This document shows, one piece after another, positions 55,467-63,720 of a stretch of 64,000 nt of DNA. How positions within the stretch are numbered: position 1 is the stretch's first letter; each line of letters opens with the position of its first letter. The stretch covers positions 282,063-346,062 of the forward strand of contig NZ_FRAS01000002.1 of assembly GCF_900142395.1 (NCBI RefSeq), in the 5' to 3' direction. The translations under genes were made by a program, and so were the position numbers. Under the pieces are notes generated by a model, which was not told the origin of the DNA, searched no databases, and worked only from the letters and a program-made list of their open reading frames with translations. This stretch comes from Hymenobacter psychrotolerans DSM 18569 (GTDB lineage: Bacteria > Bacteroidota > Bacteroidia > Cytophagales > Hymenobacteraceae).

Positions 55467-55479
55467 TAAAAATTGAAAG
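55460..55479. promoter_or_regulatory. Palindromic operator candidate, copy 1 (regulator gene)
   Basis: CTTTCAAT-AAAA-ATTGAAAG, a perfect 8-bp inverted repeat with 4-base spacer covering the -33 element. Confidence 0.65.
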
Positions 55480-55494
55480 AATATTTTCACTGCC

Positions 55495-55914
55495 TCACCT
55501 TCCCTTATTCTTAAGCCGGACTCTGGCGCGAAAATCCTCTATTGCATCGTGCCAGCCGTCGACAGAAGTGGCGGAGTCGAGACGCGTAAACCGGCGTCCG
55601 TTCAACAGTAGTGTGTCTTGTGCCAGGTCAGGTGACATATGTATAGCAACGGGAGAGATGAAACCCGTGCAACCTTGTCGGAAGGTAATGGAGTCGGCTG
55701 TTTGATTTAGGGTGGCGCTTTGTTGGCCGTAGTAGTTGGCCATGGTGAGAAACCTGCCACTTTTATAGATGATCATATCATCGGGAAGCATATCGGCTTC
55801 CGCTTGCTTTAGGCAATGCCAAGCTCCCCTCAGTCGGGCTTCTGTAAGCTTTGGCTTTTCCTGGCAGCTACTCAGAAACAGTATTGTTAGAAACGAAAGT
55901 AGCAGCTGACGCAT
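55495..55914 (-). CDS. Hypothetical small lipoprotein
   Basis: A 139-residue protein with lipoprotein signal (MRQLLLSFLTILFLSSCQEK) and a lipocalin-like pattern (LRGAWHCLKQAEADMLPDDMIIYKSGRFLTMANYYGQQ ... ADSITFRQGCTGF). It resembles small Bacteroidetes lipocalin-like lipoproteins, but no ligand can be inferred. ATG at 55914. Confidence 0.7.
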   Translation of the reverse strand: MRQLLLSFLTILFLSSCQEKPKLTEARLRGAWHCLKQAEADMLPDDMIIYKSGRFLTMANYYGQQSATLNQTADSITFRQGCTGFISPVAIHMSPDLAQDTLLLNGRRFTRLDSATSVDGWHDAIEDFRARVRLKNKGR

Positions 55915-55950
55915 AGGATAATGGGTGTAACGGAAGTTGATTGCAACGAA

Positions 55951-55988
55951 TAACGCAGGTGCTGCTACCAGAAGCAACACCTGCGTTA
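55951..55988 (-). terminator. Hairpin downstream of dnaE
   Basis: Imperfect stem TAACGCAGGTGCTGCT / AGCAACACCTGCGTTA (one mismatch), 26 bp past the dnaE stop. The T tract is weak. Confidence 0.55.
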
Positions 55989-56013
55989 GCAATTGACTAC
56001 ATGCGCAATCAGC

Positions 56014-59000
56014 CTAAATCAGCTGGCAGGCGTCGATTTCCATTTCGCGCATTTTGCGGATGAACTCTTTGGGCTCGATGCGGTAGCGGCGGGAGTAGGT
56101 GTCAACGGCCAGGTGCTCGTGCGGCTCCGCGAACTTGATTTCGAGCTTTTTAGAGCCCGCGCAACCTTCTACAGCCTCCATAAAACGGTCCATGAAGGGC
56201 TCCGTGATGGTGCGCAGGTCCAGCTGCACGCGCACGCCGTTGGCGAGCTTCTCGGCCACGTTGAACAGCGGCTCCATGGTCATGATCTTGAACTCGAACT
56301 GGTCGGAGTCGCGGAAGCGCTGGGCGTATTTGCCCCGGATGAACATGGGCGGCACCTGCTCCTTGTCGTAGTTACGCGGGTTAATCAGGGCCGAAAACTT
56401 CGAGTAGTCGTCGCGGAACAGCGCCAGGTTCAGGCTCGATTCGTAGTCTTCAATGTTGAAGCTCACGAAGGGCTGGCCGGTTTTGGTGGTCTTGAACTGG
56501 ACGTTGGAAATCAGGCCCGCTACCGTAATGTCGCGGTTTTTGTAGCTCTCAATCTTGTCCAGGCCACAGGTGCAGTACGAGTCGATTTCCAGCTTGAAGT
56601 CATCAAGCGGGTGCCCTGAGAGGTAGAAGCCTACTACTTCCTTCTCGCGGCGCAGCTTCTCGGTGGGGCTCCACAGCTCCATGTCCTGAATCTTGGGCAT
56701 CGGAATGGCCATCATGTCGCCACCGCCGCCAAAGAGGCTCTGCTGCGCCGATTCTTTGGCTGCCTGGTGCTGCTGGCCCACTTTCATGGCCTTCTCGATG
56801 ACGTTCTGGTCATTGGAAGCCGGAGCCTCAATGTACTGGCGGCGGTGGTAGCGCTCAAACGAGTCGAAGGCGCCGGCCTGGGCCATGCTCTCGAAGGTTT
56901 TCTTGTTCACGGCCCGCAGGTTTACGCGGCGCGAGAAGTCGAAAATATCTGCGTACGGCCCGTTTTTGTCGCGCTCCTGCACAATTTCCTCCACGGCCGC
57001 TTCGCCGGCGCCCTTCACGGCCGCCATCCCAAAACGAATCTGGCCCTGGGTGTTCACGTTGAACTTCAGGATAGATTCGTTCACGTCGGGGCCCAGCACG
57101 GCTACACCCTGCTTGCGGGCTTCCTCAATAAAGAACGTCACCTTCTTGATGTCGCCCATGTTGTTGGTGAGCACGGCGGCCATGTACTCGGCGGGGTAGT
57201 GGGCCTTGAGGTAGCCGGTCTGGTAGGCCACTACCGAGTAGGCGGCAGAGTGGGAGCGGTTGAAGCCATAGGCCGCAAACTTCTCCATCACGTCGAACAC
57301 CTCGTTGGCCTTTTTGGCCTTGATGCCGTGGAGCTTCTCGGCGCCCTCGCAGAATTTCTCCCGCTCCAGGGCCATCTTCTTCATGTCCTTCTTACCCATG
57401 GCCCGGCGCAGCAAGTCGGCGCCGCCGAGGGAGTAGCCGGCCAGAATCTGGGCCGTCTGCATGATCTGCTCCTGGTACACCATAATGCCCTGGGAGTAGT
57501 TCAGAATAGGCTCCAGCAGCTCGTGCGGGTAGTCCACCGTTTCGCGGCCGTGCTTGCGGTTGATGAAGTTCGGGATGAACTGCATCGGGCCCGGCCGGTA
57601 CAAGGCGTTCATGGCAATCAGGTCCTCAATGTTGGTGGGCTTGAGGTCCTTGAGGTACATGCGCATGCCCTCGGACTCGAACTGAAACGTGCCAATCGTG
57701 TCGCCGCGCTGGTACAGCTCGTAGGTTTTCTGGTCGTCAATCGGAATGGCGTCAATGTCGATTTTGACGCCGTGATTCTTCTCAATCAGGTTGATGGCAT
57801 CGACGATGATGGTCAGGGTTTTCAGCCCCAGAAAGTCCATCTTGAGCATCCCCGCCGACTCAATCACCTTGCCATCAAACTGCGTGATGAGCAGGTCCGA
57901 GTCCTTGGACGTGGAAACGGGAATGTACTTCGTGATGTCGTCGGGGGCGATGATAACGCCGGCCGCGTGGATACCGGTGTTGCGCACGGAGCCTTCCAGC
58001 TTCTCGGCGAGGCGCAGAATCTGACCGCGTAAGTTGTCGGGGGCGTCGTCGCGCCGGATCATGTCCAGCTCCTGGTTTTCGGCAAACGCCTTCTGCAGCG
58101 TGGTGCCCACCTGGTCGGGCACCATCTTCACCAGGTCGTTGGCTACCGGCAGCGGCAGCTCCATGGCCCGCGACACGTCCTTGATGCTGGATTTGGCGGC
58201 CATGGTCCCGAAGGTGATGATCTGGGCCACCTGGGTTTTGCCGTACTTGTCCACCACGTAGTCAATCACGCGCTGGCGGTTCACGTCGTCGAAGTCGATG
58301 TCGATATCGGGCATCGACACGCGCTCCGGGTTCAGGAAACGCTCGAACAGCAGCGAGTACTTAATCGGGTCGATGTTGGTGATGCCAATGCAGTAGGCCA
58401 CTGCCGAGCCCGCCGCCGAGCCCCGACCGGGACCTACGGCCACGCCAATGTTACGACCGTGGTTGATGAAGTCCTGGGTGATGAGGAAGTAGCCCGCAAA
58501 GCCCATGGTTTCAATCACGCGCAGCTCATAGTCCAAGCGTTCCTCAATCTCCGGCGTGCGCTCTGAGTAGCGTGCTTTAGGTCCTTCGAATGCGCCCTTG
58601 AAGGTAAGGTGACGCAGGAAGGCGTCGGCGGTGGGGTGCTCGGGAGGAAGGGGGAAGTTGGGGAGCAGAATGTCGCGCTGCAGCTTAGGTGGCGTGATTT
58701 TGTCCACAATCTCGTTGGTGTTGTCCACGCTTTCCGGTACATCGGCGAACAGCGCGTTCATCTCCTCCTGCGTCTTGAAGTAGAACTGGTCGTTGGCGAA
58801 ACCGAAGCGCGCACGCGGCTTGGGGCTCTGCGCTTCCTCATCAATGCGCTGCAACTGCCGCCGAATAGCCGCATCCTGCCCGGAGAGCGGGCGCAGGTTG
58901 TCGAGGTGGTCGTAGAGAACCTTGTTGTCCTGAGAAATCAGGCGGAAGTATTGGGTCTGGAAGTCCCCTACGGGGATGCTGTGCTCCTCGCCGGTATTCA

Positions 59001-59706
59001 CGCAGAGCAGAATATCGTGGGGCGCGAAGTCGGTCTGGTCAACGTAGTGCGAGTCGTTGGTGCAGATAATCTTCACGTTGTACTTCTTGGCTAGGCCTAG
59101 GAGCACTTGGTTCACGTCTTCCTGGCTCTTGCCGGTGCCATCGAAGTTCATCAGGCCGTGGCGCTGAATCTCGATGTAGTAGTCGTCCTCGAATACATCC
59201 AGCCACCACTTCAGCAGTTCTTCGGCTTTGGCTTCGCTCTCGAACAGGATAGCCTGCGGAATCTCGGCGCCAATGCAGCAGGAGGTAGCAATCAGGCCCT
59301 CGTGGTACTTCAGCAGAATCTCCTTATCAATACGCGGAAACTTGCTGTACACGCCCTCAATGAAGCTCATAGAGCAGAGCTTAGCGAGGTTGTGGTAGCC
59401 AGCCTGGTCTTTGGCCAGCAGCAGTTGGTGGTAACGCTTGTCCCGCTCGCCTTTCTCGCGGCTGAAGGTTTTTTTGTGGCGGTCGGCCACCATGTAGAAC
59501 TCGCAGCCCACAATCGGCTTCACGTTGTACTTGTTGGCTTCGGCCACGAAGTTGAACGCCCCGAACATGTTGCCGTGGTCGGTGAGGGCTACGGCGGGCA
59601 TGCCATCGGCCTGGGCCTTTTTCATCAGGGCGCCAATGCTGGCCTGGCCATCAAGAAGGGAATATTGGGTGTGCGAATGAAGGTGCGAGAAAACGGGCAT
59701 GGGCAA
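56014..59706 (-). CDS. dnaE: DNA polymerase III subunit alpha
   Basis: A 1230-residue replicative polymerase. The N-terminal PHP domain starts HSHTQYSLLDG and keeps TDHGNMFG and other metal residues; the palm carries PDIDIDFDD (about residue 465) and KMDFLGLKTL (about 623) with the catalytic aspartates; helix-hairpin-helix (GYSLGGADLLRRAMGKK) and a C-terminal OB fold (VAGLISNVQFKTTKTGQPFVSFNIED) follow. This is the DnaE1 type. A TAACTTTA -7-like element lies upstream. It is complete and stands alone. Confidence 0.97.
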   Translation of the reverse strand: MPMPVFSHLHSHTQYSLLDGQASIGALMKKAQADGMPAVALTDHGNMFGAFNFVAEANKYNVKPIVGCEFYMVADRHKKTFSREKGERDKRYHQLLLAKDQAGYHNLAKLCSMSFIEGVYSKFPRIDKEILLKYHEGLIATSCCIGAEIPQAILFESEAKAEELLKWWLDVFEDDYYIEIQRHGLMNFDGTGKSQEDVNQVLLGLAKKYNVKIICTNDSHYVDQTDFAPHDILLCVNTGEEHSIPVGDFQTQYFRLISQDNKVLYDHLDNLRPLSGQDAAIRRQLQRIDEEAQSPKPRARFGFANDQFYFKTQEEMNALFADVPESVDNTNEIVDKITPPKLQRDILLPNFPLPPEHPTADAFLRHLTFKGAFEGPKARYSERTPEIEERLDYELRVIETMGFAGYFLITQDFINHGRNIGVAVGPGRGSAAGSAVAYCIGITNIDPIKYSLLFERFLNPERVSMPDIDIDFDDVNRQRVIDYVVDKYGKTQVAQIITFGTMAAKSSIKDVSRAMELPLPVANDLVKMVPDQVGTTLQKAFAENQELDMIRRDDAPDNLRGQILRLAEKLEGSVRNTGIHAAGVIIAPDDITKYIPVSTSKDSDLLITQFDGKVIESAGMLKMDFLGLKTLTIIVDAINLIEKNHGVKIDIDAIPIDDQKTYELYQRGDTIGTFQFESEGMRMYLKDLKPTNIEDLIAMNALYRPGPMQFIPNFINRKHGRETVDYPHELLEPILNYSQGIMVYQEQIMQTAQILAGYSLGGADLLRRAMGKKDMKKMALEREKFCEGAEKLHGIKAKKANEVFDVMEKFAAYGFNRSHSAAYSVVAYQTGYLKAHYPAEYMAAVLTNNMGDIKKVTFFIEEARKQGVAVLGPDVNESILKFNVNTQGQIRFGMAAVKGAGEAAVEEIVQERDKNGPYADIFDFSRRVNLRAVNKKTFESMAQAGAFDSFERYHRRQYIEAPASNDQNVIEKAMKVGQQHQAAKESAQQSLFGGGGDMMAIPMPKIQDMELWSPTEKLRREKEVVGFYLSGHPLDDFKLEIDSYCTCGLDKIESYKNRDITVAGLISNVQFKTTKTGQPFVSFNIEDYESSLNLALFRDDYSKFSALINPRNYDKEQVPPMFIRGKYAQRFRDSDQFEFKIMTMEPLFNVAEKLANGVRVQLDLRTITEPFMDRFMEAVEGCAGSKKLEIKFAEPHEHLAVDTYSRRYRIEPKEFIRKMREMEIDACQLI

Positions 59707-59908
59707 CTAACTGCGGGCCGTTAGGGCACGAAGTATTAAGTAAAGTTACCCACGAAATGGCGGCCGGGAAAGAGTGCATGGCAACGGATTTTGGCGTATC
59801 AGTAGAAAAGAAAGGCCCGCCAGCTGCCCCGCCCACCACACCGCTGACCATATTCCGGGCCTGCTGCCTGCGTAAAACGCAGCTCTGCCGGAGCGAATGT
59901 AAAACGCA

Positions 59909-59936
59909 AAAAGGCCGCCCTGCAAGGCGGCCTTTT
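59909..59936 (-). terminator. Terminator after the small LysM gene
   Basis: An 11-bp perfect stem AAAAGGCCGCC / GGCGGCCTTTT, 30 bp past the stop of the LysM gene; A-rich on the left gives a T tract on the minus strand. Confidence 0.8.
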
Positions 59937-59965
59937 CGAGGGGGAGGCTGTAGCGGATGAGGCTG

Positions 59966-60643
59966 TTAGTTCGCCTGCTGAATAGTCAGCACTTCGCCTA
60001 TGCGCACATTATTATCGGATTTGCTATTCCAGGCCTGAATATCGGCGGGCTTTACCTTGTAGTGGCGGGCAATGCCGAACAGGGTTTCGCCCTTTACTAC
60101 CGTGTGCTGCCGCGCACTGCTTACAGTAAATTCGATGGGTTTTGCCGGAGCCAGACTGGTGGCCGGAGCGGCGGCCGCTACCGCAATAGCCGGTTTAGTG
60201 GTACCCACGAAGCCGGATTTCTGCAGCCGGTCAGCTGCCGCTTTTAGCTCAGGGTTTTTGGCAGTGCGGGCGCTGAAGCTGCGGTATTGCGGGCTGCGCA
60301 TCAGGGTTTGCAGCTCTACCTGCCAGGGCTGCTGGCGCAGGCGCTTGGCCAGTTGCTGCTGCTGCTCGCGGGGCAGGCTGGCAGTATAGTGGCTCAGGCG
60401 CTGATTGTAGGCCGGCATCTGCTGCAGAGCCGACTCAATGAGCTGTGTGGCGCGGGCATCGTCGGGTTCGTTGTAGATGGCCCGAAGCTGCCGCACACTG
60501 GTTTGCACCAGCCCCGACATCACCCGAACAGAGTCTTCCGACAAAGCCACTGGCTTATCGACAGGCGCCTGCTGGGCATGGCTGGCAAAAGAGAGAGGCA
60601 GCAGCAGGCTGCCCAGCGACAAAACGCGAGAGAAAAAACGCAT
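59966..60643 (-). CDS. LysM-domain secreted protein
   Basis: A 225-residue protein: signal peptide (to about residue 24), a helical region (about 35-155), an Ala/Pro linker and a C-terminal LysM (about 178-222, HTVVKGETLFGIARHYKVKPADIQAWN). It should bind peptidoglycan in the periplasm. It lies 42 bp downstream of the LysM transglycosylase on the same strand, and its LysM resembles the last LysM of that protein, suggesting shared use or partial duplication. Confidence 0.87.
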   Translation of the reverse strand: MRFFSRVLSLGSLLLPLSFASHAQQAPVDKPVALSEDSVRVMSGLVQTSVRQLRAIYNEPDDARATQLIESALQQMPAYNQRLSHYTASLPREQQQQLAKRLRQQPWQVELQTLMRSPQYRSFSARTAKNPELKAAADRLQKSGFVGTTKPAIAVAAAAPATSLAPAKPIEFTVSSARQHTVVKGETLFGIARHYKVKPADIQAWNSKSDNNVRIGEVLTIQQAN

Positions 60644-60685
60644 TCTAAAAGTGTTTCTATACTTCTGAGTTGAAAAAGAGAAAGG

Positions 60686-63019
60686 CTATTTCGCGGGCTG
60701 CACCAGCAGCACTTCGCCGGGCTTCACATTGAAATCGGGCTTGTTGTTCCACTCCATAATCTGCTTGATAGTGACGCCATACTTGCGCGAAATAGCATAC
60801 ATCGACTCGCCGGCCGTCACCGTGTGGCGCACCGTGGCGGCCGGGGCCGGATTGCTGCTGGTCGGGGCCGTGGCCGCTGGGGCAGCAGCGGGTTTGGCAG
60901 CCGGCGGCGTGGCGGGCACCGCCACCGATTTGGGCTGATAGATACCGGAACGAGCCGCTGGCGACGGAGCAGATGCCGCGGGCGCCGCAGTGGGTGCCGC
61001 CTCCTCAGCCGTTACGCGCAGCACTTGGCCCAGCCGCAGAGAAGGGTTTTGGGGCAGATTGTTCCAGGCTACTAGGTCGGCGGGGCGCAGGCCGTAGCGG
61101 CGGGCCACGGAGTAGAGCGTTTCCTTGGGCTGCACGGTGTGCAGGCCGTTGGCAGGAATGGCTTCTACCGTGCCAGCGTTGGCTGCAGGAGCTACCGGCG
61201 GCACTGGTTTGGGCGTGCTGGCAGTAGCAGGTGCCGGTGCGGCGGCGGGTGTGGCCGCAGTAGTGACAGGTTTGGCAGCTGGGGCCGCGGGTTTAGTGGC
61301 CGGCCGGGGCGCCGGAGTGGCGGCTACCTCTTCGGTTTCTGCGGTTGGCTCATCACCAATAGGAGCGGAGGTAGGCAGCGCTTTGCGGGCGGGAAGCGGA
61401 GCTGGCTGACTGGCTGCCGGGACTGCCGGACGCGGCGCAGGGCTGGCCGCCACTGCCGGCGACTTGGGAGCCGGCGTTGCTGAAGGGGCCGGCGCCAGGT
61501 CGTTCAGGTTTTCGGTGGTGGCGTCGGTGGCACTGTCGGGCTGCGTAACGACGCCTGTGATGGTAGGTTCGTCGGAGCCTTCCACGGCATCTTCCAGCAC
61601 GCGTACGGCGCTGGCCGTTTTGCCCATATAGGGCTCGGTTTCGTCGATGCGGCGCTTTTTAGGCGCGGGCTTGGCCGCGGGAGCTTCTGCTGCTGGCGCT
61701 GGCGCGGCTGCTATCGGCTTGCTGCTCGGCCGCTCGAAGGCTGCCAGGGCTGCCTCGTTTTTGCTGTCGGCGTACTCAATGGCTACCTCCTTGGGACGGG
61801 TGTGCTTGAGCCACAGAATACGGCCCGGGCGCAGCTCCTCGTTGCGGGGCATGCGGTTTTTGCTCCAGATGGCCTTGGCCCGGATACCGTATTTCTGCGA
61901 CACTGTGGCCACACTTTCGCCGGCCTGCGCCACATGGTATTCCACCTCGCTCTTGTCGCGCTTCTTCTGCACGAAGTAGGGCTGGCCCACCACAATGTTG
62001 TCGAAGGCGAACAAGTCGTTGTACTGCATGAACCGGCGCACCTTAAGTCCGGCCCGCTTCGCCAGACTTTCCTTGGTCTCGCCGGGCAGCGCCACGAGGG
62101 CCCGCAGGCCGTTCACCCGCACGTACTCCGCGTTCTGCGGGTCGGGCTGGGGGGCGTTGAGGAGCTGGCCGGCGGTGGCGTTTTTTTGCTGCGCCGCCAT
62201 AGCCGTCAGTTGCAGCGGGTCCGTAACGGGCACCAGCACCGTGTAAATTCGGTCGGTGGGTACGGTGGGAGCCAGCAGCCAGCGGTTGTGCTTCAGCAGC
62301 TCGGCGGGCTCTACCTGCAGGCTTTGGGCCAGTACCGCCAGCGGCTGCCCGGCCGGAGCCGGAAACTCCTGCAGCAGCATGGGCGGCTTGGGGTTGTGCC
62401 CCACGGCGGGCTCATAAGCCAGCTTATGGGCGAGCATGGTCAGAATGTAGGTGTGCGTCTTCTCGGAAATTTCCATTTCCGTGGCGTCGAAGTCGGTGGG
62501 CAGCGTGTAAGGCTTCACGCCGGTGGCGCCCAGGTTGTAGCTCAGCAGCGTGTTCACCCAGTTGTGCAGGGCGTTGTTGTTGCGCTTGAGGTATTTGGCG
62601 GCTGCCTGCGTCGAGGCCACAATGTGCTTGCGCTCATCCACCACATCGTTCATCACTACCCCATAGTCGGCGGCCGACTCGCGCTTGAACTGCCAGTAGC
62701 CTATAGCATCGGAAATGCTCTGCGCATCGCCCTGCAGGCCGCTTTCCTGAATGGCCAGAAAGCGGAAATCCAGCGGCAGGGCTTCCTGCTGAAACACCCG
62801 CTCGATGATGGGGAAGTAGGCGTCGGCCAGGTTTACGCGGGCCTGGAAGGAGGCTGGATGGCTGCGCAGGGCGTCTACCTTCTGCTGCACAGCGCGGCGG
62901 CCGCCCTCGGTGAGGCGCAGGTGCAGGCCGGCAAAATCGAGGGTAGCGGGCACCGGAACGCTCTGAGCCGCCGCCAGCAGCGGCAGCCAGCAAAGCAGCG
63001 CGAGTACGAGTTTTTTCAT
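60686..63019 (-). CDS. Membrane-bound lytic murein transglycosylase with multiple LysM domains (MltD-like)
   Basis: A 777-residue protein. Signal peptide MKKLVLALLCWLPLLAAAQ; an SLT-like catalytic domain (about 75-225) with the Glu in LAIQESGLQGDAQSISDAIGYWQF and later NTLLSYNLGATGV; then at least three LysM modules (about 365-410 AQAGESVATVSQKYGI, about 630-675 QPKETLYSVARRYGLRPADLVAWN, and 730-775 TAGESMYAISRKYGV) joined by long Ala/Pro linkers. It cuts glycan strands in peptidoglycan. ATG at 63019. Confidence 0.92.
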   Translation of the reverse strand: MKKLVLALLCWLPLLAAAQSVPVPATLDFAGLHLRLTEGGRRAVQQKVDALRSHPASFQARVNLADAYFPIIERVFQQEALPLDFRFLAIQESGLQGDAQSISDAIGYWQFKRESAADYGVVMNDVVDERKHIVASTQAAAKYLKRNNNALHNWVNTLLSYNLGATGVKPYTLPTDFDATEMEISEKTHTYILTMLAHKLAYEPAVGHNPKPPMLLQEFPAPAGQPLAVLAQSLQVEPAELLKHNRWLLAPTVPTDRIYTVLVPVTDPLQLTAMAAQQKNATAGQLLNAPQPDPQNAEYVRVNGLRALVALPGETKESLAKRAGLKVRRFMQYNDLFAFDNIVVGQPYFVQKKRDKSEVEYHVAQAGESVATVSQKYGIRAKAIWSKNRMPRNEELRPGRILWLKHTRPKEVAIEYADSKNEAALAAFERPSSKPIAAAPAPAAEAPAAKPAPKKRRIDETEPYMGKTASAVRVLEDAVEGSDEPTITGVVTQPDSATDATTENLNDLAPAPSATPAPKSPAVAASPAPRPAVPAASQPAPLPARKALPTSAPIGDEPTAETEEVAATPAPRPATKPAAPAAKPVTTAATPAAAPAPATASTPKPVPPVAPAANAGTVEAIPANGLHTVQPKETLYSVARRYGLRPADLVAWNNLPQNPSLRLGQVLRVTAEEAAPTAAPAASAPSPAARSGIYQPKSVAVPATPPAAKPAAAPAATAPTSSNPAPAATVRHTVTAGESMYAISRKYGVTIKQIMEWNNKPDFNVKPGEVLLVQPAK

Positions 63020-63074
63020 GGGTGAGCAGGTTCTCATTCCCACAAAGTAGGCGAAAACCGGCCGGGAAACGAAA

Positions 63075-63098
63075 CGCCAGCCTCAGGCTGGCGTTTTT
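63075..63098. terminator. Hairpin upstream of the transglycosylase gene
   Basis: An 8-bp perfect stem CGCCAGCC / GGCTGGCG with 3-base loop; T5 on the plus strand and a T-rich tract on the minus strand. It probably ends transcription of the coiled-coil gene. Confidence 0.65.
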
Positions 63099-63132
63099 GT
63101 TTGCTAAGAAGCGGGGTGCAGTTGCCCCCCCT

Positions 63133-63206
63133 GTACCCCGAAGCGGTGCTTCGGCCGAACGACCGGACAGTGGGCCTGCACGGGCCGAAGCACCGCTTCG
63201 GGGTAC
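63133..63206. repeat. 24-bp perfect inverted repeat next to the coiled-coil gene
   Basis: Arms 63133-63156 and 63183-63206 are exact reverse complements; each arm also contains the small hairpin GAAGC-GGT-GCTTC. The 26-base centre is unique. It lies between the coiled-coil gene and the transglycosylase gene, 500 bp from a transposase remnant. Confidence 0.88.
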
Positions 63207-63250
63207 TGCCAAGCAGTTGCCGCTGGCGCCAACAGCTGCCTGGGGCCGGG

Positions 63251-63670
63251 CTAGGCGGCCAGCGTGGCGCGGTGGGCGGCAATGCCGTCCTTGACGCTGG
63301 AAAGGGTGGCTACCTGCTGGGCTACCTGCTCGGCATCGACGGCGGCCAGGAAGCGGGCCAGGCCGGTGGCCTGGCGCTGGCGCTTGGCCAGGCGGGTGCG
63401 CTGCACGCGCAGGGCAGCCAGCTCGTCGGTGGTGGTTTCGCGGGTTTCGTCGTCGATGCCGGCGGTGGCCAGCACGGCTTCGGAAGAGGCAATGCGGGCC
63501 TCGACGCGGGCCAGCTGGCTGCTGGTGCTGGCCTGGGTGCGGTCGGCCCGCTCGTCGGCCAGCTCGCCGGTGGCGTCGCGGGTCAGATAGGTTTTTAGCT
63601 CGAATTCTACCTCCGCCAGCGCGGCGTCGCACTCGGCACGGGTGGTGAGGGTATCGTATTTCAAGTTCAT
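63251..63670 (-). CDS. Coiled-coil hypothetical protein
   Basis: A 139-residue, wholly helical cytoplasmic protein (MNLKYDTLTTRAECDAALAEVEFELKTY ... DELAALRVQRTRLAKRQRQATG) rich in Ala, Thr, Arg and Glu. No family recognized. It sits between the inverted repeat and the transposase remnant, so it may belong to the accessory genome. Confidence 0.62.
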   Translation of the reverse strand: MNLKYDTLTTRAECDAALAEVEFELKTYLTRDATGELADERADRTQASTSSQLARVEARIASSEAVLATAGIDDETRETTTDELAALRVQRTRLAKRQRQATGLARFLAAVDAEQVAQQVATLSSVKDGIAAHRATLAA

Positions 63671-63720
63671 AAAGGGGAGAAAAAGAGGTAAGTGAGAAAA
63701 TAAGTTGACGTCAATAAACC

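Noticed and set aside
56767..58032. 421-codon frame opposite dnaE
   Set aside because: Antisense shadow rich in His, Val, Leu and Gly; dnaE is certain.
63705..63714. TTGACGTCAA palindrome next to the transposase end as IS terminal repeat
   Set aside because: The other IS end is outside the window, so no matching terminal repeat can be shown.
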